Shown here in pieces: positions 1-8,411 of a DNA stretch of 13,078 nucleotides (positions within the stretch are counted from its first letter, which is position 1; each line of letters opens with the position of its first letter). Both the position numbers and the translations under genes were made by a program. Origin of the DNA: Actinomortierella ambigua (lineage: Eukaryota; Mortierellomycota; Mortierellomycetes; Mortierellales; Mortierellaceae); the NCBI GenBank assembly GCA_016098155.1, contig JAAAJB010000780.1, forward strand, positions 1 to 13,078, in the 5' to 3' direction. A model generated the notes under the pieces. The model was not told where the DNA came from. It did no database searches and worked only from the letters and a program-made list of their open reading frames with translations.

Positions 1-155
1 GTAGCGAAACTGGAAACTCGGGTACTAAATGGACCGATCTATTACACCACAGTAGAGTTGCCACCATATATTCCAAAACACAGAAATAGAAGAGGGACAG
101 AGGTTGCTCGAAATTATAGAGAGGCTATGCAGCTAAGTTCGTGGGATGAACCACA

Positions 156-257
156 AAAGTCGACATGCAGTCAACTTCATAGGAATGTTGGTACTCGACT
201 GCATAAATGAGAGCCGCTATCCCGCTAATAACGCTAAATCAAGCCGATGCATCCACG
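156..257 (+). promoter_or_regulatory. Distal conserved promoter block, lysozyme copy 1
   Basis: This block is shared not only with the recent duplicate (5858-5959) but also with the diverged third gene (10986-11075), where most of the surrounding sequence no longer aligns. The best parts are the AAAGTCGACA segment starting at 156 and the GAGAGC...TATCCCGCT segment at about 209-226. It lies about 390 bases upstream of the TATA box here and about 400 in copy 3. Conservation at fixed spacing suggests an upstream activating region. No factor can be assigned. Confidence 0.5.
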
Positions 258-547
258 CCGTGCACACTCATCGAACCCACCGGCTCGATGTGTCCATTAT
301 TCCCCTACACATAAATCCCCCCACGCCACACCTTTCACCGCACGGCATGAACGCTATGAGATGCATGTCCAAAATAGAGAGCAAGTGCCAACGTCGACTT
401 ATGAAGTGCCCGCGCCATTCGACTGGTTCCGAGTTGTCGGATGGAGGATGCAAACCTTCTTGTCTTCGACAGAGCAAGAATCCTCCGGTAGGACGAGGAT
501 GCATTAGGCCGAGAAGAATGGCTGAGAGTCTGAGGGACGCCAAAAGG

Positions 548-555
548 TATAAAAT
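548..555 (+). promoter_or_regulatory. TATA box, lysozyme copy 1
   Basis: TATAAAAT lies 221 bases before the ATG and is preserved at the matching position in copies 2 and 3. A second shared element, GATGCATT within about 495-516, lies about 35-50 bases upstream of it. If transcription starts about 30-60 bases downstream, the leader would include the putative UTR intron at 627-759. Confidence 0.7.
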
Positions 556-626
556 GGAGGTATTGTTGGCCCTCCAAGGATTGTTCTCCACTCTCAACAT
601 CGTCTTCTCCACCCACACAAACACAG

Positions 627-759
627 GTTCGAACTCGCACACATACCACCATCCATGCCACTTCAGCTTCATCGAACGAAGCAATCGAGCCGCTTGTCTC
701 GACCATAGCCATTCTCTAACCATGCATTCGATGTATCCTCATTCGTCTTCTGTTAATAG
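627..759 (+). other. Putative 5' UTR intron, lysozyme copy 1
   Basis: The inferred donor is CACAG|GTTCGA, with a branch site CTAAC at 716-720, a pyrimidine-rich stretch, and the acceptor TTAATAG|ATCT nine bases before the ATG. In copy 3, where most UTR sequence has drifted, the donor neighbourhood, CTAAC and AG|ATCT are all retained and the predicted length is 131 bases against 133 here. The donor is not the commonest fungal GTAAGT or GTATGT, which is the main weakness. Confidence 0.5.
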
Positions 760-768
760 ATCTCCACC

Positions 769-1323
769 ATGAAGTTCACTTTCGTTATCGCCACTGCTGC
801 CGCCATCCTCGGTGTGACCAACGCTGCTGCCTGCAAGGGTCTCAACACTGCCGGTATCAACCTGATCAAGGAGTTTGAGGGTTTCGTTGCCCGTCCAAGG
901 GGCGATCCCATTGGTCTTCCCACCGTCGGCTACGGCCACTTGTGCCAGAAGAGGAACTGTGCTGAAGTCAAGTACAAGTTCCCCTTGACCCGTGCCACCG
1001 CCACGGCGCTGCTGAAGGATGACATTCCCAAGTACACCAAGTGCCTTGAGAATGCTCTGAACGTTCGTGTCAAGCTGAACAAGAACCAGTGGGCTGCTCT
1101 GACCTCGTGGACCTTCAATGTCGGCTGCGGTGCCATGAAGGGATCGACACTCGTCCGTCGCCTGAATGCTGGTCAGAACCCCAACACCGTCGCTGCTCAG
1201 GAGCTCCCCAAGTGGGTCAAGGCTGGTGGCAGGACCCTGCCTGGCCTTGTCCGTCGTCGCAAGGCTGAGCTCAAGCTTCACCGAGCTGGCGGCAGCAATG
1301 CTGCTCACCCCAACTGCGCCTAA
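769..1323 (+). CDS. Secreted GH24 lysozyme, copy 1
   Basis: A 184-residue phage-type (T4-like, glycoside hydrolase family 24) lysozyme, expected to cleave the N-acetylmuramic acid to N-acetylglucosamine bond of bacterial peptidoglycan outside the cell. Residues 1-20 are a signal peptide (MKFTF, an Ala/Ile/Leu core, VTNAA). The catalytic triad matches T4 Glu11/Asp20/Thr26 in exact spacing: Glu37 (FEG), Asp46 (GDP), Thr52 (PTVGYGH). The LTSWTFNVGC segment at 111-120 is the conserved C-lobe motif. Six cysteines (22, 59, 64, 92, 120, 183) could form three disulphides, which fits a secreted enzyme. The CDS has no intron. The ATG has purine at -3 and directly precedes the signal peptide, so the start is secure. 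Promoter elements are conserved in all three copies. Copy 2 differs by one residue (Arg75 here, Lys there). Likely roles are bacterial competition, digestion, or control of associated bacteria; the sequence does not decide between them. Confidence 0.96.
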   Translation: MKFTFVIATAAAILGVTNAAACKGLNTAGINLIKEFEGFVARPRGDPIGLPTVGYGHLCQKRNCAEVKYKFPLTRATATALLKDDIPKYTKCLENALNVRVKLNKNQWAALTSWTFNVGCGAMKGSTLVRRLNAGQNPNTVAAQELPKWVKAGGRTLPGLVRRRKAELKLHRAGGSNAAHPNCA

Positions 1324-1539
1324 AATCCCGGTCAACCACATCATACCATAGAACAGGGATTCGTTTGACCTGCGAGCTATCTTTTCGTTGACGATTATTG
1401 TTTGGTGTCCTTGAGCTCTCATCCTTGGTGTCAAGGATTGAAGACCTGAAGACAGCCTTATTGTTGACCCTTCACATTCACCTCCTCCCTCCTTCTCAGC
1501 CTGCATACGTGCTCCCTCTCATATTTTTCTTACAACACA

Positions 1540-1545
1540 AATAAA
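1540..1545 (+). terminator. AATAAA polyadenylation signal, lysozyme copy 1
   Basis: A canonical AATAAA lies about 217 bases after the stop codon, just upstream of the block (1561-1588) that is retained in copy 2. Copy 2 has only a weaker AATATAAA at 7202-7209 in the equivalent place. This suggests that 3' end formation happens near here in both. Confidence 0.45.
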
Positions 1546-1560
1546 GACAGCAATGAAGGT

Positions 1561-1588
1561 GCAGGGCGCCTGATTCGCTGTTTACAAA
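1561..1588 (+). promoter_or_regulatory. Conserved 3' UTR block
   Basis: These 28 bases (beginning GCAGGGCGCC) match 7226-7253 at 26 of 28 positions, although the preceding 200 bases of the two 3' UTRs have drifted and carry indels. It contains a GGCGCC palindrome and lies about 240 and 203 bases after the respective stop codons. It may be part of the 3' end processing region or an RNA element. It is not seen downstream of copy 3. Confidence 0.4.
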
Positions 1589-1600
1589 TAAGTTCTCTAT

Positions 1601-2578
1601 TGTTCATTCAACCCACAATTGACTTCTTTATCTCGACAATCGAGGCAGAAATCCTTGAGAGTGGTGGTAGGTCACCCCCTCACCTAAGCGCATATCACAG
1701 ACGACAAGTCTTTCAGGTCCCATACCTATACAATTCTGCTAATGTTCCCTTGAACCTTTAACGCACTCATTTCATCGTTTTTTTTGGATTCTCTTGATAT
1801 GTATTTAAAAAGGAGTGGGTTGAGGAGGGTTGCCGATCGCACCGCACCTTGACGATCTTGGAAACATGACTCGAGAGGCCTAGAACCCATGCAGTAAGGG
1901 CCAGTTCTGGCCGCAGTGCTAGACCTAGGAAATGGGTCCTACTTCACATCATTCCACGCCCCCTTCCTTTTCGGGACCTATGGAGTAAGCGACATGGCCG
2001 TAAAAGCGTAGATTCCTTACCTCTGATAGGGGCAGCAAATAAGGTATTGAGTATACTGGAAAGGGGCTAGAGTAGGCGCTGGCTTTGAAGAGGCTGAGGG
2101 GTATGGACCACTTTTAGACAACAAAAGGCGTATGTCTATTACTAGATTCGAGTTCTGGGAGGGCGGTGGTGAAGGCGGGAGTCCAGCAGGCGCGGCTGTA
2201 GATACTGCGCAGATCGTGTGTAGTGCTCATATGGAGTGGGGTGTGCTTCTGAGGGCGGATCAGGAGGGCCAGAAGGATGGGGCTAAACTGTTCAGGTCCG
2301 GTTTCCACGTTAGAAAGGGTACAGTGGTGTGGGGTGAACAATCAGGTGCCAGCTTGTTAAGGGAGGGTGACGCTCAGTGTAAAATTGTGATCTGTCAGCC
2401 CGCTGAGCTGGGGTATAAATCACACACACATCCATCCGGTGACGCAGGTGGTTGAAGATGATAGATGCCAAGATGACTCGATCACCGAGATGGATAGGGT
2501 GGTGGTGGAGTGTGTAGTTTTAGCGTAGAAGTAAGGCGCAGAAGGGGCCAAATGGCGGTGGTGGAGTGGTGCTTTTTT
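1601..2578. other. No recognisable gene
   Basis: I see no coding sequence I can support. Short open frames at 2132-2455 (+) and 2114-2341 (-) overlap each other and show no recognisable motif. A small hairpin, GGCCAG-TT-CTGGCC, lies at 1899-1912, with a looser outer pairing of TAGAACCCAT (1881-1890) with the complement near 1930-1940. A TATAAA-like string occurs near 2414. The stretch does not align with the downstream flank of lysozyme copy 2. Confidence 0.5.
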
Positions 2579-3077
2579 GCGTTTGATTCTCAAAAGTGCC
2601 AATACAACACCCAGGACGAGACTCACGATCGGACTGGAGACACCAACCGAGAGCTTTTTGGTGCATGGACATTCCGGAAACCCTGTAATGAGTTGAATAT
2701 CTTGGATACAACGGATCCTGGTCTAGGACTGCTGCTGCCGTTTACCAACATTGCAGTCCATGGACTTGATCACGGCTGATCAGATTGCAAGGTGGATATC
2801 CTGGAACTGCTCGGTGTTAATGAAGCAACCAAGGTGATAGGAGCAGGATTTTTTTTTGTTGCAACGACAAGACTGTTCAAGCACGAGCTCTGTCTTGTCT
2901 CCCAAGCCTATCTCAGTAGGCGACAGTGGAAATGGTCCTGCCGGCTCTCGCGTAGAGGCCAAAGATACGCCGCGGGTATGACACAGGTACATTTCTAGTC
3001 GTCTCGAGCGGCGAGAAAGAAGCACAAGCATGATACGAATGACGTGGATGGATTAGCTGCGCCGTCAGGAAAACACC
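2579..3077 (+). pseudogene. Crinkler-like nuclease fragment, headless copy
   Basis: This is a fragment of the gene at 7665-8846, in the opposite orientation, and aligns with 7826-8380 over its whole length. It has no N-terminal header, and upstream sequence does not resemble one. One frame runs from about 2579 to 2998 with an in-frame TGA at 2777-2779. Recognisable strings include NTQDETHDRTGDTNRELFG and VDILELLGVNEATK. One base is missing near 2790 relative to the other copy, and a block of about 43 bases found in the other copy (near 7925-7965) is absent. In the position of the other copy's GPVDF motif this copy reads GPAGS in the shifted frame, so the putative catalytic Asp is lost. It is a decayed relic with no plausible product. 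Confidence 0.7.
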
Positions 3078-3275
3078 GGGCGTTGTCTCAGTATTACGTC
3101 TATGTAAATTTCAAATTTCGCCACCAACTTTAGACCAATAGTGTGTCAGATATGCCACAGTCTCTTTTGACGGACTCCCTGATTGCTTGCCACATGTTTC
3201 CTCCAACTCACAACTCATTCAGCCCACAAACACGCCTTGACGAGACCCATGTCGGCAAAATGCATGGGATTTTGA

Positions 3276-4275
3276 TTTGCATTGCATCTGTGTCCTCAGG
3301 TCTTACGGTACGTCGGCGCTAATGTTTTATTGCCTGGGAATCGCGAACGACATGGTCCTCTAGAGCACTTGGTCAGTCCGCTGGAGAGTTCCAATGGGGG
3401 GTGGGACTCACGATTTCCTTCATTGGGGTTCGTGAGTGTTGAGCCGAGCTCCATGGGTTGAGCTAGAATCGATGTCTTCATTCTGTGCTCCCCATAGCCA
3501 TGCGTTCTCGCGCTAATGACAAGCGAGGACCTTGGTGACGGACCGCGGTCCCGATAGTTACTTTTTCGGGTTAAATTGGCTTCCTCCCCTTTTTCGCTGA
3601 TTCTTGGTTTGTGAAAAACACGAATGACATGGTCCTCTAGAGCACTTGGTCAGTCCGCTGGAGAGTTCCAATGGGGGATGGGACTCACGATTTCCTTCAT
3701 TGGGGTTCGTGAGTGTTGAGCCGAGCTCCATGGGTTGAGCTAGAATGGATGTCTCCATTTTGTGCTCCTCATAGCCATGTGTCCCTGCTAATGACAAGCG
3801 AGGACCTTGGTGGCGGACCGCGGTCCCGATAGCTACTTTTTCGGGTTAAATGGGCTTCCTCCCCTTTTTCGTTTTTTTTTTTTGTAAAGACTGGACATGG
3901 GCCCCCAGAGCTGTTGGTCACACCTCTGGGGAAACCCTGTGAAGGCAAGCTATAGTGTCGGAGTTGCCTGGCTCTGTAGTCACTGTCGAGCCAAGCCCTT
4001 TGGAAAGAATTCGCCTTGCCGTTTCTTCTCCATAGCCATCGTGCTCCCCCGCCCTTTTTTGACAAGGGGGAGCGCTGGCGGTAGGCCGTGGTGCTGAGAG
4101 GGTTCTCTTGGCTTAAATTGGCAGCGTTCACCTCGTCTTGACTACCCATCCTTGCTCCCAGAGTGCCACATTTGCTTGTCGACGTACTCTAATATTTTTT
4201 TGCTTCTTATTTTTTATCTATTTATTATAAATATTTTTTTCATGATTATTGGCGACCATTGAATCTTCTGCCTGA
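3276..4275. repeat. Composite repeat, higher-order unit 1 (A-B-C-tail)
   Basis: Three related monomers of about 270-280 bases lie head to tail, taking the CATGG landmark at 3351, 3628 and 3896. A and B are very similar (shared core: TCAGTCCGCTGGAGAG, GGGACTCACGATTTCC). C (about 3890-4150) is an old, strongly diverged relative that keeps the scaffold, including a TTCTC-TTGGCTTAAATTGG end. A T-rich tail follows (GTCGACGTACTCTAATATT, then T and A/T runs). Monomer A carries a perfect 12-base palindrome, GGACCGCGGTCC, near 3540. No transposase or recognised element is present. Confidence 0.85.
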
Positions 4276-4292
4276 GTTTCTGGATTGTTCGC

Positions 4293-5034
4293 TTTGCATT
4301 GCATCCGTGTCCTCAAGTCTTACGGTACGTCGGCTCTAATGTTTTATTGCCTGGGAATCGCGAACGACATGGTCCTCCAGGACACTTGGTCAGTCTGCTG
4401 GAGAGCTCCAATGGGGGATGGGACTCACGATTTCCTTCATTGGGATTCGTGAGTGTTGAGCCGGACTCCATGGGTTGAGCTAGAGTCGATGTCTCCGTTC
4501 TGTGCTCCCCATAGCCATGCGTCCTCGCACCAATGACAAGCGAGGACCTTGGTGACGGACTGCGGTCCCGATAGCTCTTTTGTCGGGTTAAATTGGCTTC
4601 CTCCCCTTTTTCGCTGTATCTTGGCTTGTGTTTAATGCTTTACCTGGGAAACACGAACGACATGGTCCTCCAGGACACTTGGTCAGTCTGCTGGAGAGCT
4701 CCAATGGGGGATGGGACTCACGATTTCCTTCATTGGGATTCGTGAGTGTTGAGCCGGACTTCATGGGTAGAGCTAGAATCGATGTCTTCATTCTGTGCTC
4801 CCCATAACCATGCGTCCTCGCGCTAATGACAAGCGAGGACCCTGGTGACGGACTGCGGTCCCGATAGCTCTTTTGTCGGGTTAAATTGGCCTCCTCCCCT
4901 TTTTTGCTGTTTCTTGGTTTGTAAAGCTCAGACTGGACATGGGCCCAGCGCCACATTTGCTCGTCGACGTACTCTAATATTTTTTTTATTTTATTTTATT
5001 TTTTCACGATCGGCGACCATTGGATCTTCTGCAT
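4293..5034. repeat. Composite repeat, higher-order unit 2 (D-E-deleted C-tail)
   Basis: This repeats unit 1 with an offset near 1017 bases. Monomers D (landmark 4368) and E (4661) correspond to A and B. They share private changes (CCAGGACACTTGG instead of CTAGAGCACTTGG), so they were homogenised or re-duplicated together. The C-type monomer is cut down to about 25 bases at 4930-4955 (GACTGGACATGGGCCC joined to GCGCCACATTTGC). The T-rich tail and GGCGACCATTG end are retained. Minus-strand frames are open for about 80 codons in several monomers, but I do not recognise the peptide. Confidence 0.85.
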
Positions 5035-5802
5035 TGTTGACGGAGGCAAAAATCACGGCCTATGTCGTGATTGAGCCAACGAAGGACAAGAAAGAGGAAG
5101 GGTGGATCGATTCTAGTAATAGATGCTCAAGCTCGAGGCGCTGCCAACGCGGAACAGAGGTTGAAGCAGAAGAGGATGCTCAACTTTGGACATCGGCCAG
5201 GAATCCGCCAGTGTCACTGGATGAAGTGGTGCTGGCCGAGGCCATCCACTCTTGTCGTCTTCATATTGAACTGATCAAATCGGCTGAACGTGAACTGGCC
5301 AGCCTTTCACTGCTCGATTAGTTGGGGGGTATAACTATGCACCCACACTTGTTCGAACCTCCTTAGACCAAGTTTATCCACACCACGATGTTATAAATAT
5401 TTGTTTTCTGCTGTGCCATTCATACTGGAAGGACGATGAATGCTTCTCCATCAATCCATGAGCTCAATGACCAGCATTCAGTCCCTGCAGAATTAAGAAG
5501 AGCAGGTTGCAGGACAAAAAGATTCTACTTGGAAAATAGTTGCCCTTACCACAGCCATCAGATCCGCCACCTCATCGTGCTCTCAGTTTTTGTGAACGAA
5601 TTCCGTTACCCCAGAGTCTCTCTCAGGCCCAGCCTTTCTTCCGACATGCCTCGTCTCGAGTAATTCACCTAGTATCCCATGGATGCAAACTTGTTTCCAA
5701 TTTTTGAAAAAGAGGTCTGCTGTTCACCATACAGTTTCAGTGCGATGGACAAAAGAGGCGATGTAGGTATAGCCACTACTCCACGGAAGATGAGGGAGGG
5801 GA
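5035..5802. other. No recognisable gene
   Basis: Between the composite repeat and the second lysozyme unit I see only weak open frames. The best is the end of a plus frame at about 5041-5321, whose last 50 residues (from LWTSARNPPVSLDEV to a terminal LLD) have a helix-like, charged composition. It has no convincing start because its 5' part lies inside the repeat. An overlapping frame at 5071-5274 competes with it. A 75-codon frame at 5436-5663 has no motif. One of these could be an exon relic, but I cannot support a gene. Confidence 0.4.
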
Positions 5803-5857
5803 AGGTTGCTCGAAATTAAAGAGAGGCTATGCAGTTAGGTTCGTGGGATGAACCACA

Positions 5858-5959
5858 AAAGTCGACATGCAGTCAACTTCATAGGAATGTTGGTACTCGA
5901 CTGCATAAATGAGAGCCGCTATCCCGCTAATAACGCTAAATCAAGCCGATGCATCCACG
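5858..5959 (+). promoter_or_regulatory. Distal conserved promoter block, lysozyme copy 2
   Basis: This is the equivalent of 156-257, nearly base for base, and is also recognisable upstream of copy 3. It lies about 390 bases upstream of the TATA box. Confidence 0.5.
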
Positions 5960-6249
5960 CCGTGCACACCCATCGAACCCACCGGCTCGATATGTCCATT
6001 ATTCCCCTACACATAAATCCCCTCACGCCACACCTTTCACCGCACGGCATGAACGCTACGAGATGCATGTCCAAAATAGAGAGCAAGTGCCAACGTCGAC
6101 TTATGAAGTGCCCGCGCCATTCGATTGGTTCCGAGTTGTCGGATTGAGGATGCATGCCTTCTTGTCTTCGACAGAGCAAGAATCTCCCGGTAGGACGAGG
6201 ATGCATTAGGCCGAGAAGAATGGCTGAGAGTCTGAGGGACGCCAAAAGG

Positions 6250-6257
6250 TATAAAAT
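6250..6257 (+). promoter_or_regulatory. TATA box, lysozyme copy 2
   Basis: TATAAAAT lies 221 bases before the ATG, at the same position as in copy 1, and the GATGCATT element is retained upstream of it. Confidence 0.7.
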
Positions 6258-6328
6258 GGAGGTGTTGTTTCCCCTCCAAGGATTGTTCTCCACTCTCAAC
6301 ATCGTCCTCTCCATCCACACAAACACAG

Positions 6329-6461
6329 GTTCGAACTCTCACACATACCACCATCCATGCCACTTCAGCTTCATCGAACGAAGCAATCGAGCTACTTGTC
6401 TCACCCATAGCCATTCTCTAACCATCCATCCGATGTATCCTCATTCGTCTTCTGTTAATAG
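6329..6461 (+). other. Putative 5' UTR intron, lysozyme copy 2
   Basis: Layout matches copy 1: CACAG|GTTCGA donor, CTAAC branch site near 6418-6422, and TTAATAG|ATCT acceptor nine bases before the ATG. Here the remaining leader reads ATCTCAGCC, so a second AG lies just after the preferred acceptor and could be used instead. Confidence 0.5.
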
Positions 6462-6470
6462 ATCTCAGCC

Positions 6471-7025
6471 ATGAAGTTCACTTTCGTTATCGCCACTGCT
6501 GCCGCCATCCTCGGTGTGACCAACGCTGCTGCCTGCAAGGGTCTCAACACTGCCGGTATCAACCTGATCAAGGAGTTTGAGGGTTTCGTTGCCCGTCCAA
6601 GGGGCGATCCCATTGGTCTTCCCACCGTCGGCTACGGCCACTTGTGCCAGAAGAGGAACTGCGCTGAAGTCAAGTACAAGTTCCCCTTGACCAAGGCCAC
6701 CGCCACGGCGCTGCTGAAGGACGATATTCCCAAGTACACCAAGTGCCTTGAGAATGCTCTGAATGTTCGTGTCAAGCTGAACAAGAACCAGTGGGCTGCT
6801 CTGACCTCGTGGACCTTCAATGTCGGCTGCGGTGCCATGAAGGGATCGACGCTTGTCCGTCGCCTGAATGCTGGCCAGAACCCCAACACCGTTGCTGCCC
6901 AGGAACTCCCCAAGTGGGTCAAGGCTGGTGGCAGGACCCTGCCTGGCCTTGTCCGCCGTCGCAAGGCTGAGCTCAAGCTTCACCGAGCTGGCGGCAGCAA
7001 TGCTGCTCACCCCAACTGCGCCTAA
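6471..7025 (+). CDS. Secreted GH24 lysozyme, copy 2
   Basis: A 184-residue secreted lysozyme identical to copy 1 except Lys75 for Arg75. Catalytic Glu37, Asp46 and Thr52, the signal peptide and all six cysteines are retained. By hand count there are 14 base differences in 555, eleven of them silent and three in the single changed codon. None falls in the first 191 bases (6471-6661). This pattern shows a recent duplicate, or one homogenised by gene conversion, under protein-level constraint. The promoter is complete, so both copies are probably expressed from near-identical control regions. The 3' UTR has diverged and lacks a clean AATAAA, so message stability or 3' end use could differ. The likely role is the same as copy 1, with added dosage. 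Confidence 0.96.
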   Translation: MKFTFVIATAAAILGVTNAAACKGLNTAGINLIKEFEGFVARPRGDPIGLPTVGYGHLCQKRNCAEVKYKFPLTKATATALLKDDIPKYTKCLENALNVRVKLNKNQWAALTSWTFNVGCGAMKGSTLVRRLNAGQNPNTVAAQELPKWVKAGGRTLPGLVRRRKAELKLHRAGGSNAAHPNCA

Positions 7026-7265
7026 AGTCCCGGCCAAACCTAACAACACCGTAGAAGAGGGAGATTCGCTTGATCTGTGAGCTATCGATGCCCATTGAGG
7101 ATGTCCTTGGGCGCATCCTTTTCTTTCTTTTACTGTCGAACCCCTCATGCTTTACTTCTTTCCGGTCACTCTTTATAGAACTATGTGTTTATCATACAAA
7201 CAATATAAATGACAGTAGTCAAGGCGCAGGGCGCCTGATCTGCTGTTTACAAAAAAAAAGTTACA

Positions 7266-7664
7266 TTTTATGGGGGTTTCGGCGGTATATCAAAGATGTC
7301 GATGTAGTCCAAATGTTAGGAGCGAAAACAGTGTAAGCACCCTTGTCTCTTGACAGCCTGAAACTGCCAAGGGAGGAGTCCTCGAGATTGATCGTACTTA
7401 TCCTCTACAGACTTTGCCGCGCGCGCAGTTGCGGCTGTGGTTTCATACCAAATGGCCACAAATAGTGACCTCACGCCAGTAAAGTGTTTGATTAGAGTAC
7501 AAGCTTGCATTCCTCTTTTCCCTCATTGAAACTCCAGATGCAGTGTATCAACTTCCACGATGCTCAACTGAATTTGATTGTCAGTTCTCTCTTGTTCCTT
7601 TTACATATCTCTCCACTCCACTCTCAACCACCTAACACCGCTTTCTCGTCTCCACCATAACCTT
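7266..7664. other. No recognisable gene
   Basis: This stretch between the copy 2 3' UTR and the Crinkler-like pseudogene holds no supported coding sequence. It is the shared 3' flank of two convergent units, so both transcripts would end here. Poly-pyrimidine patches near 7600-7640 are the only notable composition. Confidence 0.5.
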
Positions 7665-7825
7665 CTACCAGGCGTCCTTTACGGCACTGGTGTACATATG
7701 CTGTGCAAGTTTGTGAAAGCGTAGAGGAGGCGCTCCACTGGAGCATGTCATGACATTGTCATCCACATGCAGCGTACGTTCAACAAGCAACCACTCGAAA
7801 GGGCCTATCACAACCCCATACGTCT

Positions 7826-8379
7826 GCTTTTTTCCTGTCGGTTCTCTCAATCCATCCACGTCATTCGTATCATGCTTCTGCTTCTTGCTCGCCTGTACGA
7901 GACGACTAGAAATGCACAATTTTTTGTGCAAGGCTCCTGTCGAAAAGTCGTCTCTCTCTTGACCTCCGTCACACCCATGGCGTGTCTTTGGTCTCCGCCC
8001 GAGAGAACCGAAAAGTCGACAGGACCATTTCCTCGTCGCCCACTGAGATAGGATTGGGAGATAAGACAAAGCTCGTTCTTGAACAGTCTTGTCGTTGCAA
8101 CCAAATAAAATCCTATCACCATCGCCTTGGTTGCTTCGTTACCACCTAGCAGTTCCAGGATATCCACCCTTGCAATCTGATCAGCCGTGATCAAGTCCGT
8201 GGACTGCAATGTCGGTAAACTGCGGCAGCAGCCCTAGACCAGGATCCGTTGTATCCAAGATATTCAACTCACAGGTTTTCTGGAATGTCCATGCACCAAA
8301 AAGCTCTCGGTTGGTGTCCCCAGTCCGATCGTGAGTCTCGTCCTGGGTGTTGTATTGGCACCTTTGAGAATCAAACGCC

Positions 8380-8380
<1 letters not shown>
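7826..8380 (-). repeat. Inverted repeat arm shared with 2579-3077
   Basis: Its reverse complement aligns with 2579-3077 over about 500 bases at high identity, with a block of about 43 bases present only here near 7925-7965 and a few small indels. Homology ends exactly at the A-tract at 8380 on one side and at TTTTCCTG (7828-7835) on the other. The arms are 4.75 kb apart and enclose the composite repeats and lysozyme copy 2. Confidence 0.85.

Positions 8381-8411
<31 letters not shown>

Larger units (their letters stand above)
101..1600 (+). repeat. Lysozyme segmental duplication, unit 1
   Basis: This stretch is a direct repeat of about 5803-7265. The offset is a constant 5702 bases from the left edge through the stop codon. 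The left edge is sharp: bases before 101 do not align with bases before 5803 beyond a few positions. Promoter and CDS are roughly 96-97% identical by eye. After the stop codon alignment falls to about 75%, then to patches with indels, and ends in a strongly conserved block at 1561-1588. The unit therefore carries a complete gene with upstream and downstream control regions. Confidence 0.9.
5803..7265 (+). repeat. Lysozyme segmental duplication, unit 2
   Basis: This is the second copy of 101-1600. It is nearly identical through the promoter and CDS, then diverges rapidly after the stop codon and closes with the conserved 3' block at 7226-7253. The unit lies inside the span bounded by the inverted Crinkler-like fragments (2579-3077 and 7826-8380), whereas unit 1 lies outside it. 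Confidence 0.9.

Noticed and set aside
146..772. 208-codon plus-strand ORF upstream of lysozyme copy 1
   Set aside because: It overlaps the promoter, TATA box and lysozyme start, and is cut by a stop in the near-identical copy 2 promoter.
739..1506. Long antisense ORF over lysozyme copy 1 (255 codons), with counterparts over copies 2 and 3
   Set aside because: They mirror the lysozyme reading frame and its codon bias, have no family motif, and their ends differ between copies.
2132..2455. 107-codon plus-strand ORF with a Gly-rich start
   Set aside because: No motif, competes with a minus-strand ORF, and is not conserved beside lysozyme copy 2.
3365..3435. tRNA-like A and B box (TGGTCAGTCCG and GGGTTCGTGAG) hinting at a SINE
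   Set aside because: The A box fails at a key position, and D and E have GGATTCG in the B box. No tRNA fold can be drawn.
5071..5321. Charged, helix-like peptide in two overlapping frames
   Set aside because: No start codon outside the repeat, no recognisable family, and neither frame is clearly favoured.
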